Shown: in pieces, positions 16,063 through 25,202 of the stretch
Layout: each line of letters starts with the position of its first letter
Position numbering within the stretch: position 1 is the stretch's first letter
Source: an uncultured Clostridia bacterium
Lineage (GTDB): Bacteria; Bacillota; Clostridia; Lachnospirales; Bianqueaceae
Direction of reading: 5' to 3'
Length of the DNA: 54,862 bases
NCBI GenBank assembly: GCA_944376225.1
Contig: CALWBZ010000100.1
Span: forward strand, 1-54,862
Position numbers and translations under genes: made by a program
Notes under the pieces: generated by a model
Seen by the model: the letters and a program-made list of their open reading frames with translations, nothing else
Told to the model about the DNA's origin: nothing
Database searches by the model: none

Positions 16063-17343
16063 ATGGAAAGACAATGGAAAGCGATTGTGATGGCGGGCAG
16101 AAATGACGGCAGCGTGGTCGAGGGAAAGCCGATCTGTCTGTTTCCGCTATTGGGAATCCCCGTGATCCAGTACGTGCTGGACGCGCTTCTTGCGGCGGGA
16201 GCCAAGGAGATCTGTGTTTTAAGCTCGGAAGAGCCCGAAAAATACGAATCGGTTTTAGGAAAGCAGGAAAAGATTTGGTATCTGAAAGGGGAGAAGGGAA
16301 GCACCCCGGCGAAGGACGCGGGATTCTTCGATGAGACAGAAGAGGATGTGATCCTGGTCTCCGCCAATACGCCCCTTTTAGCGGCGGAAGAGATCAAAGA
16401 CCTGGTACAGGTGCATCAGGAACACGGAAACGCGGCGACGTATTATATGCCGGAAGCGGGGGAGAGGACGCCGGTGATGAGCTACGATCACGGCTTCTGT
16501 TTCTGTTTTCGGGCGAATTACTTGGCAGACGCGCTGGACGCGGTATCGAAATACGCGGCGACGAATATCCTCACCCGGGTGGTGGCCGACGGCGGCCGGG
16601 CGGAACAGCGGATACGCCCGGGCTGCGGAGCCTTTGACATCATCCGAAACCGGGTGCAGATGGCCGTGGTGTTAAAGAAACTTCAAATCCGAATCAACGA
16701 GCGGCATATGAACGACGGCGTCATGATCATGTCGCCGGAGACGACGTATATCACTCCCCATACGGTCATCGGCCGGAACACGCTGATCTACCCCGGCACC
16801 TACCTGGAAGGCAGGACGGTGATCGGCGAGGACTGTGTGATTGGTCCGAACTCCCGTCTGGTCTCCGCCTCCGTAGGAGACGGCGCGGAGATCGCCTATT
16901 CCACGGTGCTTCAAAGCGAAGTGGGACGGGGAGCGCATGTGGGGCCCTATGCCTACGTGCGGCCGGGCAGCCGGATCGGCGAGGAAGTCAAGATCGGCGA
17001 TTTCGTGGAGATCAAAAACTCCCATATCGGGAAGGGAACCAAGGTGTCCCATCTGACCTATATCGGGGACGCGGACGTGGGAGAACGGGTGAACTTCGGC
17101 TGCGGAACGGTGGTGGTCAACTATGACGGGGTGAAAAAGCATCGTACCGTCATCGAGGATGACGCTTTCATCGGCTGCAACACGAACCTCGTCTCTCCTG
17201 TGCGGGTAGGGGAAGAGGCTTTCACCGCCGCGGGTTCCACGATCACGGAGGACGTCCCGGCGAAAAACCTGGCCATCGCCCGGGCGAAACAGGTCAATAA
17301 AGAGGGCTGGGTCAGCCCGAAAGAAAGAAGCGAAAAAGAGTAA
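16063..17343 (+). CDS. glmU: GlmU-like protein: intact acetyltransferase, degenerate uridylyltransferase
   Basis: GlmU normally acetylates glucosamine-1-P and then uridylylates it to UDP-GlcNAc. This one has 426 residues against about 455. The C-terminal left-handed beta-helix is intact, with RPGSRIG, EIKNSHIG, SHLTYIGDADVG (His330, the predicted base) and NFGCGTVVVNYDG. The N-terminal half has lost its signatures: LxAGxGTRM is replaced by VMAGRNDGSVV, and the Mg-binding GDxPL is SANTPLL (Asn102 for Asp). The stretch that normally carries GYGRI and the VEEKD segment is shortened. I infer loss of uridylyltransferase activity. It is first in the operon with pth and mfd; prs is absent. Confidence 0.85.
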   Translation: MERQWKAIVMAGRNDGSVVEGKPICLFPLLGIPVIQYVLDALLAAGAKEICVLSSEEPEKYESVLGKQEKIWYLKGEKGSTPAKDAGFFDETEEDVILVSANTPLLAAEEIKDLVQVHQEHGNAATYYMPEAGERTPVMSYDHGFCFCFRANYLADALDAVSKYAATNILTRVVADGGRAEQRIRPGCGAFDIIRNRVQMAVVLKKLQIRINERHMNDGVMIMSPETTYITPHTVIGRNTLIYPGTYLEGRTVIGEDCVIGPNSRLVSASVGDGAEIAYSTVLQSEVGRGAHVGPYAYVRPGSRIGEEVKIGDFVEIKNSHIGKGTKVSHLTYIGDADVGERVNFGCGTVVVNYDGVKKHRTVIEDDAFIGCNTNLVSPVRVGEEAFTAAGSTITEDVPAKNLAIARAKQVNKEGWVSPKERSEKE

Positions 17344-17362
17344 ACACCGGGGAGGGAACAGA

Positions 17363-17965
17363 TTGTATTTGATCGTAGGGTTGGGAAACCCGGAGGAAAG
17401 ATATGCCGGGACACGGCATAACGTGGGGTTTGAGGCCGCAGAATGCCTGCGGTCTCTCTGTCGCTGCGCGCTTCCCAGGCTTCGGTTTCACAGCGAGATC
17501 TCCCAAGGGAAGATCGGCGCCGAGTCCTGTCTGGTGGCCAAGCCTCTGACTTATATGAACCGAAGCGGGTTGGCGGTGCGGGAGATCGCCGCCTTTTACA
17601 AGATCGAGCCCTCTCGTATCATCGTATTGTGCGATGACGTGAGTATCCCCTTCGGGCATCTCAGGCTTCGGGCGGGAGGCTCCGCGGGAGGGCATAACGG
17701 CCTTAAAAACATCATCGAGCAGCTGGGGAGCACGGACTTTCCGCGGATCCGGATCGGAGTGGGGGAAAAGCCCGCCGGATGGGATCTGGCGGATTATGTC
17801 CTGTGCCGGATGACCCCCCGGGAGCAGGAGGAGATGGGGGAGACCGTGGCTCGGGCGGCCCAGGCGGCCCTCTGTATGGCGGAAGAGGGCATGCAGAAGG
17901 CGATGAACCGCTTTAATACTCCCCGGAAGAAGCCGGAAACCATAACGGAGCCAGGGAAAGGATAA
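17363..17965 (+). CDS. pth: Peptidyl-tRNA hydrolase
   Basis: Cleaves the ester bond of peptidyl-tRNAs dropped from ribosomes, recycling tRNA. The 200-residue protein shows VGLGNPEERYAGTRHNVGFEA with the catalytic His, LVAKPLTYMNRSG, CDDVSIPFGHLRLRAGGSAGGHNGLKN and FPRIRIGVGEKP, all standard. The start is TTG at 17363, placed by GGGGAGGG and by MYLIVGLGNP being the normal beginning of the family. Follows glmU by 19 bp and precedes mfd by 6 bp. Confidence 0.97.
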   Translation: MYLIVGLGNPEERYAGTRHNVGFEAAECLRSLCRCALPRLRFHSEISQGKIGAESCLVAKPLTYMNRSGLAVREIAAFYKIEPSRIIVLCDDVSIPFGHLRLRAGGSAGGHNGLKNIIEQLGSTDFPRIRIGVGEKPAGWDLADYVLCRMTPREQEEMGETVARAAQAALCMAEEGMQKAMNRFNTPRKKPETITEPGKG

Positions 17966-17971
17966 TCGGAT

Positions 17972-20900
17972 ATGAAAGGAATCTTTCAGCCGGCGGCGGA
18001 GCTGCCGGGATACGAATCGATCAAGGCGCGGATTCTCGCAGGAGAATCGGCGCTTGTTTCCGGTATCGGAAATTCGGTGCAGGACTATTTGTCGGCGGCC
18101 CTCGCTCAGGATCTGAACCGGCCGGCGGTGATCGTCACGGCCAACGAGCTGAGCGCCCGGCAGGTCATGGAGGACATGGCCTTCTACGCGCCGGAGGGGG
18201 CCTGCCTCTTCCCGGCCAAGGATCCGCTGTTTTACAGCGCGGACGTGCGGGGCGGAGCCATCGAGGAGCAGCGAATCCGCGCCATATGCCGCGTCCGGGA
18301 AGGATCGGCCAAAGTGCTGGTGCTTCCGGTGGAGGCTTTGTTCGACCGCCTGGTGCCCCGAGAGCGGTTTGCAGGCTTCTTTTTGCACCGCAAGGTGGGG
18401 CAGGAACTCCCGCCGGAGAAGTTGGCCAAGCGTCTGGTGGAGATGGGCTACGCGCGCCGGGATCAGGTGGAGCACGCGGGACAGTTTTCCGTCCGGGGCG
18501 GGATCGTGGACGTGTTTCCCGTGACCGGGGACACGGCCTACCGGATCGAACTCTGGGGAGACGAGATCGATTCGATCCGGGTACTGGATACGCAGACGCA
18601 GCGTTCGGCTCACCGGCTCACGGAAGTGAGTCTGGCTCCGGCCAAGGAGATCGTGGCGGGAGAGACGGAGGAAGAGGCGGCCCTGGCCCTTATCCAAAAG
18701 GAGACGGAAGAGGAGGCCGCCCGTCTGAGCGCGGAGGGACGGGAGGAGGAAGCCGGCAGGATCCGCGAGATGACGGAATCCTTCTTATACCGCCTGGACG
18801 GGGATCGTTCCCGTACCTTAGACGGATACATTCCCTATTTCTATCCGAACAGCGAATGCATCCTGGATTATATGGGGGACGACGCGCTGATCATCCTTCA
18901 GGAGCCGGCGAGAATCCGAGAGAAGATTCGAGTGTACCAGGAAGAGCTCGCCTCCGGCATGCAGGGAAGGATCGAGAAAGGGTATCTTTTGCCCGGCCAA
19001 TGGAAACTTTTCCCTCAATGGGAGGAGATCGCCGAGAGAATGAGGAAGAAACCCTGCCTTCTATTATGCGCTCTCCTGTCCTCCGGGCAGAATCTGATTC
19101 CCGTGAAAGAGATCTTTCAAATGCAGACGAGATCCATGAATGTTCTCATGCGGGAACAGCAGGAATGGCTCCGGGATCTCAAACAGTACACGGAGCAGGG
19201 GTATCGGGTCGTTCTTCTGGTGGAGTCGGCGCTTCGGATTCCCATGACCGTATCCTATCTCCAGGAAGAGGAGGTTCCCGCGAGGGGAGAGGAGGATTCC
19301 CAGGCGGAGCTTAAACAAGGCGTCGTGACGGTGATGCGGGGAAGCCTGCGGCAGGGATTCGTCTGCCCCCAGGCGAAATGGGTCCTGGTCAGCCAGCAGG
19401 AAGGCGGGGAGAAACGCAAACAGCGGAAGCGCCGCAGACGGTTTAAGGACGGAAAGAGGATCGAGAGTTTCGGAGAACTCACCGTAGGAGATTACGTGGT
19501 GCATGAGACCCATGGGGTGGGCATCTATCAGGGGATCGTGCAATTAGAGAACGACGACGCCTACCGGGACTATTTTAAGATTCAATATCGGGACGGCGGC
19601 GTCCTATACGTGCCGACCACCTCCCTGGATCTTTTGCAGCGCTATGTGGGAGGCGAAGACGCCAAACCCCGGATCAACCGCCTGGGGGGCCAGGAATGGC
19701 AGAGGACGAAGAACAAGGTCAAAGAATCCGTGGCTCGTCTGGCGGAGGATCTGGTGGAATTGTACGCCGAAAGACAGGCGCGGCAGGGCTTCGCCTTCTC
19801 GCCGGACTCGGTTTGGCAGCAGGAGTTTGAGGAGATGTTTCCCTACGAGGAGACGGATGATCAGATCACGGCCATCGAGGATACGAAACGGGACATGGAG
19901 AGCGCCAGGATCATGGACCGGCTGATCTGCGGCGACGTGGGATACGGCAAGACGGAAATCGCCATCCGGGCGGCCTTTAAGGCGGTACAGGACGGTAAAC
20001 AGGTGGCCGTCCTCGCCCCGACCACGATCCTGGCCCAGCAGCATTACAACACCTTCAGCGCCCGGATGCGGGATTATCCTGTTAAGGTCGGCCTCCTTTC
20101 CCGTTTTAGAAGCAAGAAAGAAATCTCGGAAGCCATCAGGGGCGCCGCCGCGGGCACGGTGGATATCTTGATCGGCACCCACAGAATCCTTTCCAAAGAC
20201 GTGCGGTTTAAGGACTTGGGACTGCTGGTAGTGGACGAGGAGCAGCGGTTCGGGGTCGGGCATAAGGAGAAAATCAAGGATCTGGAACGCGGCGTGGATG
20301 TTTTGACCCTGACCGCGACGCCCATTCCCAGGACGCTTCATATGAGCCTTTCCGGTATTCGGGATATGAGCGTATTAGAGGAGCCTCCCCAGGAACGCCA
20401 TCCGATCCAGACCTTCGTGATGGAGGAGGACGAAGAGCTGATCCGAGAGGCGATCTACCGGGAGATCGGACGGGGCGGCCAGGTGTTTTTCCTTTCCAAC
20501 CGAGTGCGAAATATCGAACAGCAGATGCTGCGGATCCAGAAGATGGTGCCGGAGGCCAGGGTCTCCTTCGCCCACGGTCAGATGGCGGAGCGGGAACTGG
20601 AAAACGTCATGATGGAATTTGTCGAAGGACAGATCGATGTCCTCGTCTGCACTACGATCATCGAGACGGGACTGGACATCCCCAACGCCAACACGATCCT
20701 CATCGCGGACGCGGATACCATGGAGCTGGCCCAGCTCTATCAGCTTCGGGCCCGGGTGGGCCGTTCCGATCGGCTGGCCTATGCCTATTTCATGTACCGG
20801 AAAGGAAAAGTCCTGCAGGAAGTGGCCCAGAAACGGCTGGAGGCCATCGGAGAATTCACGGAATTCGGGTCCGGTTTTCGGATTGCTATGCGGGATCTGG

Positions 20901-21526
20901 AGATCCGGGGCGCCGGCAATATCCTGGGGGCGGAGCAGCACGGCCACATGGGCGCCGTGGGATATGAACTTTATTGTAAGATGCTGCAGGAAGCCATGGA
21001 CCGGCTGCGTAAGACCCCGGTTCGTCCCACCTTCGAGACGACCATGCGCATCGGCGTGGACGCCTACATTCCTTCTGAATATATTGCCAACGAGGCCCAG
21101 AAACTGGAGGTATATAAGAAGATCGCGGCCATCACCAACGAGGAAGACTACCTACAGATGCAGGAGGAACTCCTGGACCGGTATTCCGACATGCCCGCCT
21201 GCGTGGGAAACCTGGTGGATATCAGCTTCCTGAAGGCGCTGGCCAGCTCCCTCGGGGCGGACAGCCTGGAGGAGGACGGAAAGGAGCTTCGTATGCACTT
21301 TCGTAAGGACGCGCCCCTGGATCCGGCCAAGCTCATGGAGATTACCTATTCCCTTGGGAAGGGGGCGAGGCTGGTGCCCAAGGAGGATACGGTGCGACTG
21401 ATCCTGCCCTTCCTGAAAGGACCAAAAGAAAAGGATACGGCGCGGCTGCTTCGTATCCGTAAACTCTTGGAACGGCTCAGGGAAGCCAGGATAAAGGATG
21501 AGGAATGGGATGAGAAAACGAGTTAA
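17972..21526 (+). CDS. mfd: Transcription-repair coupling factor
   Basis: Mfd removes RNA polymerase stalled at DNA lesions and recruits UvrA. The 1184-residue length is typical. It has a UvrB-like N-terminal region, the RNA polymerase interaction domain (GDYVVHETHGVGIYQG near 505-520), a RecG-like translocase with Walker A GDVGYGKTE near 653 and VDEEQRFGVGHKE, a TRG motif region and a C-terminal UvrA-binding domain. It continues from pth and overlaps the following lipoprotein gene. The uvrC gene lies in the same window but in a different transcription unit. Confidence 0.97.
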   Translation: MKGIFQPAAELPGYESIKARILAGESALVSGIGNSVQDYLSAALAQDLNRPAVIVTANELSARQVMEDMAFYAPEGACLFPAKDPLFYSADVRGGAIEEQRIRAICRVREGSAKVLVLPVEALFDRLVPRERFAGFFLHRKVGQELPPEKLAKRLVEMGYARRDQVEHAGQFSVRGGIVDVFPVTGDTAYRIELWGDEIDSIRVLDTQTQRSAHRLTEVSLAPAKEIVAGETEEEAALALIQKETEEEAARLSAEGREEEAGRIREMTESFLYRLDGDRSRTLDGYIPYFYPNSECILDYMGDDALIILQEPARIREKIRVYQEELASGMQGRIEKGYLLPGQWKLFPQWEEIAERMRKKPCLLLCALLSSGQNLIPVKEIFQMQTRSMNVLMREQQEWLRDLKQYTEQGYRVVLLVESALRIPMTVSYLQEEEVPARGEEDSQAELKQGVVTVMRGSLRQGFVCPQAKWVLVSQQEGGEKRKQRKRRRRFKDGKRIESFGELTVGDYVVHETHGVGIYQGIVQLENDDAYRDYFKIQYRDGGVLYVPTTSLDLLQRYVGGEDAKPRINRLGGQEWQRTKNKVKESVARLAEDLVELYAERQARQGFAFSPDSVWQQEFEEMFPYEETDDQITAIEDTKRDMESARIMDRLICGDVGYGKTEIAIRAAFKAVQDGKQVAVLAPTTILAQQHYNTFSARMRDYPVKVGLLSRFRSKKEISEAIRGAAAGTVDILIGTHRILSKDVRFKDLGLLVVDEEQRFGVGHKEKIKDLERGVDVLTLTATPIPRTLHMSLSGIRDMSVLEEPPQERHPIQTFVMEEDEELIREAIYREIGRGGQVFFLSNRVRNIEQQMLRIQKMVPEARVSFAHGQMAERELENVMMEFVEGQIDVLVCTTIIETGLDIPNANTILIADADTMELAQLYQLRARVGRSDRLAYAYFMYRKGKVLQEVAQKRLEAIGEFTEFGSGFRIAMRDLEIRGAGNILGAEQHGHMGAVGYELYCKMLQEAMDRLRKTPVRPTFETTMRIGVDAYIPSEYIANEAQKLEVYKKIAAITNEEDYLQMQEELLDRYSDMPACVGNLVDISFLKALASSLGADSLEEDGKELRMHFRKDAPLDPAKLMEITYSLGKGARLVPKEDTVRLILPFLKGPKEKDTARLLRIRKLLERLREARIKDEEWDEKTS

Positions 21527-22598
21527 GGCAGTCTTTGCCCTGGGGATCCTGCTGGTTCTCCTCGGCGGATGCAAGAGGCCCGCAGCCGTGGTCACGGTGG
21601 AGGGAGAGACGGTGTACGAACAGCAGGCGACGCTGTACCTGGCGCTTACCCTGAAGGCCTATGAAGAACAGGCGGGAAAAGAGATATGGAACATGCGGAT
21701 CGGAGGCGTGGACGCCTTCGACGCCGCCTGCGAAGCCGCCATGGAATCGATGATCCGGAACAAGACGGTGCTGATTAGACGCCACGGAACGCAGACCACG
21801 CTGATCGGCGACGAGGAGGAAATCCGGCGCTCGTCGGAGAATCTCACGGAACGGATCGGGGCGCAGACGCTGGAAGGATGGGGGATCACAAAGGAACAGG
21901 TGGAAAGCTGTGTGTCCGAGGATTATCGCGTCTACCAGGCGCTGCAGCAGATCACCTATCTGCCGGATGAAGAGGAGATTGAGGAGCGGGTGGATGAATA
22001 CTTCGTCTGGTATGATCATGTGGATGTGGACGAGTATATGGAGAGGATCTGGCTGGACGCGGTGGTTATCTATACCGGACAGTTTATGGACGGCGAATGG
22101 GTAGAGGCCACGGGAAAGGGGGCCTACGAAAAGGCTCAAGAAGCCAAGGCGGCCCTTGACGAGGGCGCCTCTTTCGAGGCGGTTAAAAAGGAATATAATG
22201 AAGAGAAGAATATCGCCTCAGCCCCCTGTTTTACCGTGGGAGTCGTGCAGGCCCAATCCGGCAATATTTTCTTCAAGGGACAGTTGGAGAGGGATCTATG
22301 GGAGGAGCTCTTTCGGATCCCCATCGGGCAGAACTCGGAGATTCTCACCACGGAGTACGGATATCTCATCGTTCGCGTCGTCGGATTTCCCGAGAAAGAG
22401 CTTAACGATCGGGCTCTGTACCACAGAAAGCTGGAAGAAGCCAGGGAGGAATACAGGCAGGAAATGACCCAAAAGATGATCCAAGAAGGCATAGAATCCA
22501 CCATCGATCAATGGAGGCAGGAGCTTTCCGTCACGGTACATATGGAAGCGTGGCAGCGGATCATAGAAAACCTCAGGCAATGGATCGGGGCGGAGTAA
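21510..22598 (+). CDS. Parvulin-like (PrsA/SurA-type) lipoprotein foldase
   Basis: A lipoprotein of about 362 residues: the N-terminal signal ends in a lipobox, LLGGC, followed by a SurA_N-like helical region and a parvulin-like rotamase domain (about 185-310; GQNSEILTTEYGYLIVRVVG at its end). Such proteins help exported proteins fold outside the membrane. The usual GGDLG-type core is not evident, so isomerase activity is uncertain. I chose ATG 21510 because GGATGAGGAA stands 5 bp before it; ATG 21498 is in frame and also possible. It overlaps mfd. Confidence 0.78.
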   Translation: MRKRVKAVFALGILLVLLGGCKRPAAVVTVEGETVYEQQATLYLALTLKAYEEQAGKEIWNMRIGGVDAFDAACEAAMESMIRNKTVLIRRHGTQTTLIGDEEEIRRSSENLTERIGAQTLEGWGITKEQVESCVSEDYRVYQALQQITYLPDEEEIEERVDEYFVWYDHVDVDEYMERIWLDAVVIYTGQFMDGEWVEATGKGAYEKAQEAKAALDEGASFEAVKKEYNEEKNIASAPCFTVGVVQAQSGNIFFKGQLERDLWEELFRIPIGQNSEILTTEYGYLIVRVVGFPEKELNDRALYHRKLEEAREEYRQEMTQKMIQEGIESTIDQWRQELSVTVHMEAWQRIIENLRQWIGAE

Positions 22599-22604
22599 GA
22601 CGCT

Positions 22605-22640
22605 AAAAAGGAGGCTCGCGGGCAGGCGGGCCTCCTTTTT
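22605..22640. terminator. Terminator after the foldase gene
   Basis: AAAAAGGAGGC (22605-22615) pairs perfectly with GCCTCCTTTTT (22630-22640), with T-runs on both strands. It ends the glmU-pth-mfd-foldase operon and may back up the minus-strand terminator. Confidence 0.9.
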
Positions 22641-22650
22641 GGAAGCAAAA

Positions 22651-22678
22651 ATGCCGTGCTGTTGGCACAGCACGGCAT
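22651..22678 (-). terminator. Terminator of the spoVT/glycosyltransferase minus-strand genes
   Basis: A perfect 11-bp stem, ATGCCGTGCTG (22651-22661) with CAGCACGGCAT (22668-22678), followed on the minus strand by a T-run. It lies 12 bp past the glycosyltransferase stop. Confidence 0.9.
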
Positions 22679-22690
22679 CTAAGGCTTAGA

Positions 22691-23863
22691 TCATTTTGCG
22701 GCCTCGTTCCCCTCATCGGGGACGGAGACGCTTTCGGAAGCGGTTTCGTCGTTATCGCAGTCCGCCAGAACGAAACTGCAGATCTGGGCGGCCGCCGTGG
22801 GATCCACATAAAGCTCCTGGGCGTCCTGCATGCGCTTCCGCGTCCCCGTATCGTCCAGAAGGGTACGGACGGCCTCAAGGTAATCGGATTTCTTCTCCGG
22901 CACCAGGGCGAGTCCGTGCCGCAGGAAGAAGGAGGCGTTTTGCGTCTCGCAGCCCGGGATCGGGTCGGTCAGGATCAGGGGCAGTTTCTTGGAGGCGGCC
23001 TCCGTGGAGGTGAGTCCTCCCGGTTTTGTGAGAAGCAGATCCGCCGCGTCCATATACAGGCTGACCTGTTCCGTATAGTTGACGATGAAGACGTTGGAAT
23101 AGGAAGAAAACTGCTTTTTCAGCCGTTCCTGCGCCTTGGTATTGCTGCCGCAAAGGACGACCAGGCTGAGACGACTCCCGTATTCCTTACAGAGACTGGA
23201 GGCCATCTGTCCCAGATGACCGTATCCCATGCTGCCCGACATCAGGAGAACCATGGGGCCATCCGTGGGGAGTCCCAGAGCCTGGCGCGCCTCCTTTTGA
23301 TCCCGGCGCACCCCGAAGGTGCGCTGCACAGGAATGCCCAGGGGAATCAATTTCTCGTGAGGAATCCCCGCTCGGATAAACTCCCTCGACAGCTCCCGAT
23401 GGGGAATGAAGAAATAGTCGGGTTCTGTTTCCTCCCAGAAGGGGATGCAGGTATAATCCGTGGCCACCGCGTAGGTGCGGGCGGTGATCTTCTGTTTTTT
23501 CTTCAGATGGGTGATGGCCTCCGCGGGAAACAGATGGGGCATGACAACCGCGTCAAAACGATTTTCTTCGATGTACTCCCCCAGTTTCGAGGCATATTTT
23601 CGATTAAAGGCGTATACCACCGACTTGCGATGGGGGGAGCTGATCCAATGAGCGATATTATAGGCGATTTGAAACAATCGCGGCGTTTTCGTCGTGACGT
23701 TGATATAGATCGAAGAGGCCTGCTTCGAAGCGCGGGGGCCGGCAAAGGACAGCGTATCCAGAAACTCACAGTCGATCCCCCGACGATGGAACTCCTCGTA
23801 TAAAGCCCTTCCGGCAGCATTATGACCGCCTCCGGTATTGCAGGAAAGAATAAGCACTTTCAT
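22691..23863 (-). CDS. MGDG-synthase-type glycosyltransferase (UgtP-like)
   Basis: A 390-residue GT28/GT-B enzyme. The N-terminal SCNTGGGHNAAGRAL is the signature of the MGDG synthase family, and the C-terminal UDP-sugar site includes LLMSGSMGYGH and KPGGLTSTEAASKKLPLIL. Bacterial relatives add glucose or galactose to diacylglycerol, giving glycolipids that anchor lipoteichoic acid, or act on other lipids. Donor and acceptor cannot be told from sequence. It has its own promoter (23910-23938), lies downstream of spoVT and ends at a strong terminator. Confidence 0.87.
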   Translation of the reverse strand: MKVLILSCNTGGGHNAAGRALYEEFHRRGIDCEFLDTLSFAGPRASKQASSIYINVTTKTPRLFQIAYNIAHWISSPHRKSVVYAFNRKYASKLGEYIEENRFDAVVMPHLFPAEAITHLKKKQKITARTYAVATDYTCIPFWEETEPDYFFIPHRELSREFIRAGIPHEKLIPLGIPVQRTFGVRRDQKEARQALGLPTDGPMVLLMSGSMGYGHLGQMASSLCKEYGSRLSLVVLCGSNTKAQERLKKQFSSYSNVFIVNYTEQVSLYMDAADLLLTKPGGLTSTEAASKKLPLILTDPIPGCETQNASFFLRHGLALVPEKKSDYLEAVRTLLDDTGTRKRMQDAQELYVDPTAAAQICSFVLADCDNDETASESVSVPDEGNEAAK

Positions 23864-23909
23864 AACCAGTGGATCCTTCTTTCTCGTTTATTTTATCGTA
23901 CACAGACAT

Positions 23910-23938
23910 AGGATAGCACAGATCATTGGAAAATGCAA
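23910..23938 (-). promoter_or_regulatory. Promoter for the glycosyltransferase gene
   Basis: On the minus strand TTGCAT (23933-23938), a 17-bp spacer and TATCCT (23910-23915), about 45 bp before the ATG. Confidence 0.6.
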
Positions 23939-23984
23939 GGAAACTTAATACAATTGTAACAAAATTAAGGGGTCTTAAGAGAAT

Positions 23985-24533
23985 TTAAGATTCCAGCTGA
24001 CGCCCCAGGATGAGCGCCGCCGCCTGCGTCAGCTTGACGTCTCCGTCGGTGCAGAGGACCGATTCCGGGGATAAAAGAAGCACGGCGCCCGCCGTGTCCC
24101 CCTCCGCCAGAATGGGGAAGACGATCTCGCAGGAAAAATGCTTGGAAGAAAGAGAGGGAACCGGGACGACGTAGTTTTTATCGGTGTTTTGTGCCGTGAC
24201 TCCCGTCCGGCCAGAGATCAGCTGGCGAAGTTCCGGGGTGATTTCCTGGCCCAACAGATCCTTCTTATATTTTCCGGAGGCGGCGATGACCCGATCCCGG
24301 TCGCAGACGCAGGCGGTCAGTCCGCTGGTCTGGGAGAGGGCGTCCGTGATCTGATGGGCCATGTCCCCCAGTTCGCCGATGGGAGAGTATTTCTTCAGGA
24401 TGATCTCGCCGTTTTGATCCGTAAAGATCTCCAGGGGATCCGTCTGCCGGATGTGCAGGGTCCGGCGGATTTCCTTGGGGATGACAATGCGGCCTAAATC
24501 GTCGATTCTTCGTACAATTCCGGTTGCTTTCAT
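23985..24533 (-). CDS. spoVT: Stage V sporulation protein T
   Basis: SpoVT is an AbrB-type regulator that adjusts sigma-G genes in the forespore. The 182-residue product has the N-terminal swapped-hairpin DNA-binding domain (GIVRRIDDLGRIVIPKEIRR at 5-24) and a C-terminal GAF-like domain. Length is that of SpoVT, longer than AbrB. AAGGAGA precedes the ATG. In Bacillus spoVT follows mfd; here it is inverted and separated from it by the glycosyltransferase. A possible sigma-G-like GTATA box lies upstream but its -10 is poor. Confidence 0.95.
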   Translation of the reverse strand: MKATGIVRRIDDLGRIVIPKEIRRTLHIRQTDPLEIFTDQNGEIILKKYSPIGELGDMAHQITDALSQTSGLTACVCDRDRVIAASGKYKKDLLGQEITPELRQLISGRTGVTAQNTDKNYVVPVPSLSSKHFSCEIVFPILAEGDTAGAVLLLSPESVLCTDGDVKLTQAAALILGRQLES

Positions 24534-24693
24534 ATATATTCGTCTCCTTATGGTTATTTTAGGGTGATGGGGCTATTGTTTGAAAAAGGAAACCAATTTA
24601 TACTTTGAGCGGGGCAAAAGTTTACGCAGACGGAGAAAAGGGAGGATTTAGGGCAAAAAAACGGTAAAACCGGGATTATTTTGCATTTGGGCC

Positions 24694-24722
24694 TTGACAA
24701 ACATAAGAAAAATGAGTATAAA
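24694..24722 (+). promoter_or_regulatory. Strong hup promoter
   Basis: Consensus TTGACA (24694-24699), a 17-bp spacer and TATAAA (24717-24722), in AT-rich DNA. The transcript would have a leader of about 115 nt. Confidence 0.85.
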
Positions 24723-24757
24723 TAGGAATAGGACAGAGATAAGGGACTGGGATAGCC

Positions 24758-24810
24758 CACAGGGATGCAGAAAAAGCATCTTTAAGGTTTTCGGATGATG
24801 CGTCCCTGTG
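24758..24810 (+). other. Structured hup mRNA leader
   Basis: CACAGGGA (24758-24765) can pair with TCCCTGTG (24803-24810). Inside, GCATC (24776-24780) can pair either with GATGC before it (24764-24768) or with GATGC after it (24797-24801), so two folds are possible. No T-run follows. It ends about 20 nt before the AAGGAGG site of hup. It resembles no riboswitch class that I know. Confidence 0.6.
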
Positions 24811-24845
24811 CTTTGATCCAAATATTTTAAGGAGGAATTTTTACG

Positions 24846-25124
24846 ATGAACAAGGCAGAACTTGTAGCCGCGCTGGCAGAATCCATGGAAGTGACCAAGA
24901 AGGAGGCCGAGAAGTTTCTGAAGGCTTTCGAGGACGTGGTGACTGACGAGCTGAGAAAGGGCGGAAAGGTGCAGTTGGTCGGCTTCGGTACCTTCGAAGT
25001 AGGAAAGAGACCGGCTCGTTCCGGTATCAATCCCCGTACCAAGGAGACGATCGAGATTCCGGCAGCAAACTCCCCGAAGTTCAAGGCTGGCAAGGCCCTG
25101 AAGGATGCCGTTAACGAAAAGTAA
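24846..25124 (+). CDS. hup: HU family DNA-binding protein
   Basis: The HU nucleoid protein bends and compacts DNA as a dimer. The 92-residue product is standard: MNKAELVAALAESMEVTKKEAE helices, GFGTFEVGKRPARSGINPRT in the beta-arm and the closing KFKAGKALKDAVN. AAGGAGG precedes the ATG with good spacing. Promoter and terminator make it a single-gene unit; codon choice and promoter strength suggest high expression. Confidence 0.97.
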   Translation: MNKAELVAALAESMEVTKKEAEKFLKAFEDVVTDELRKGGKVQLVGFGTFEVGKRPARSGINPRTKETIEIPAANSPKFKAGKALKDAVNEK

Positions 25125-25133
25125 GATGCCATC

Positions 25134-25171
25134 AAGCGCCTGCGGAGAAGAGATCCGGAGGCGCTTTTTTT
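25134..25171 (+). terminator. hup terminator
   Basis: AAGCGCCTGCGG (25134-25145) pairs with CCGGAGGCGCTT (25155-25166) with a small mismatch, followed by a run of T. Confidence 0.9.
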
Positions 25172-25202
25172 CCCGAACGCGGGAAGAGGGGAGGGGGAAC
25201 AG

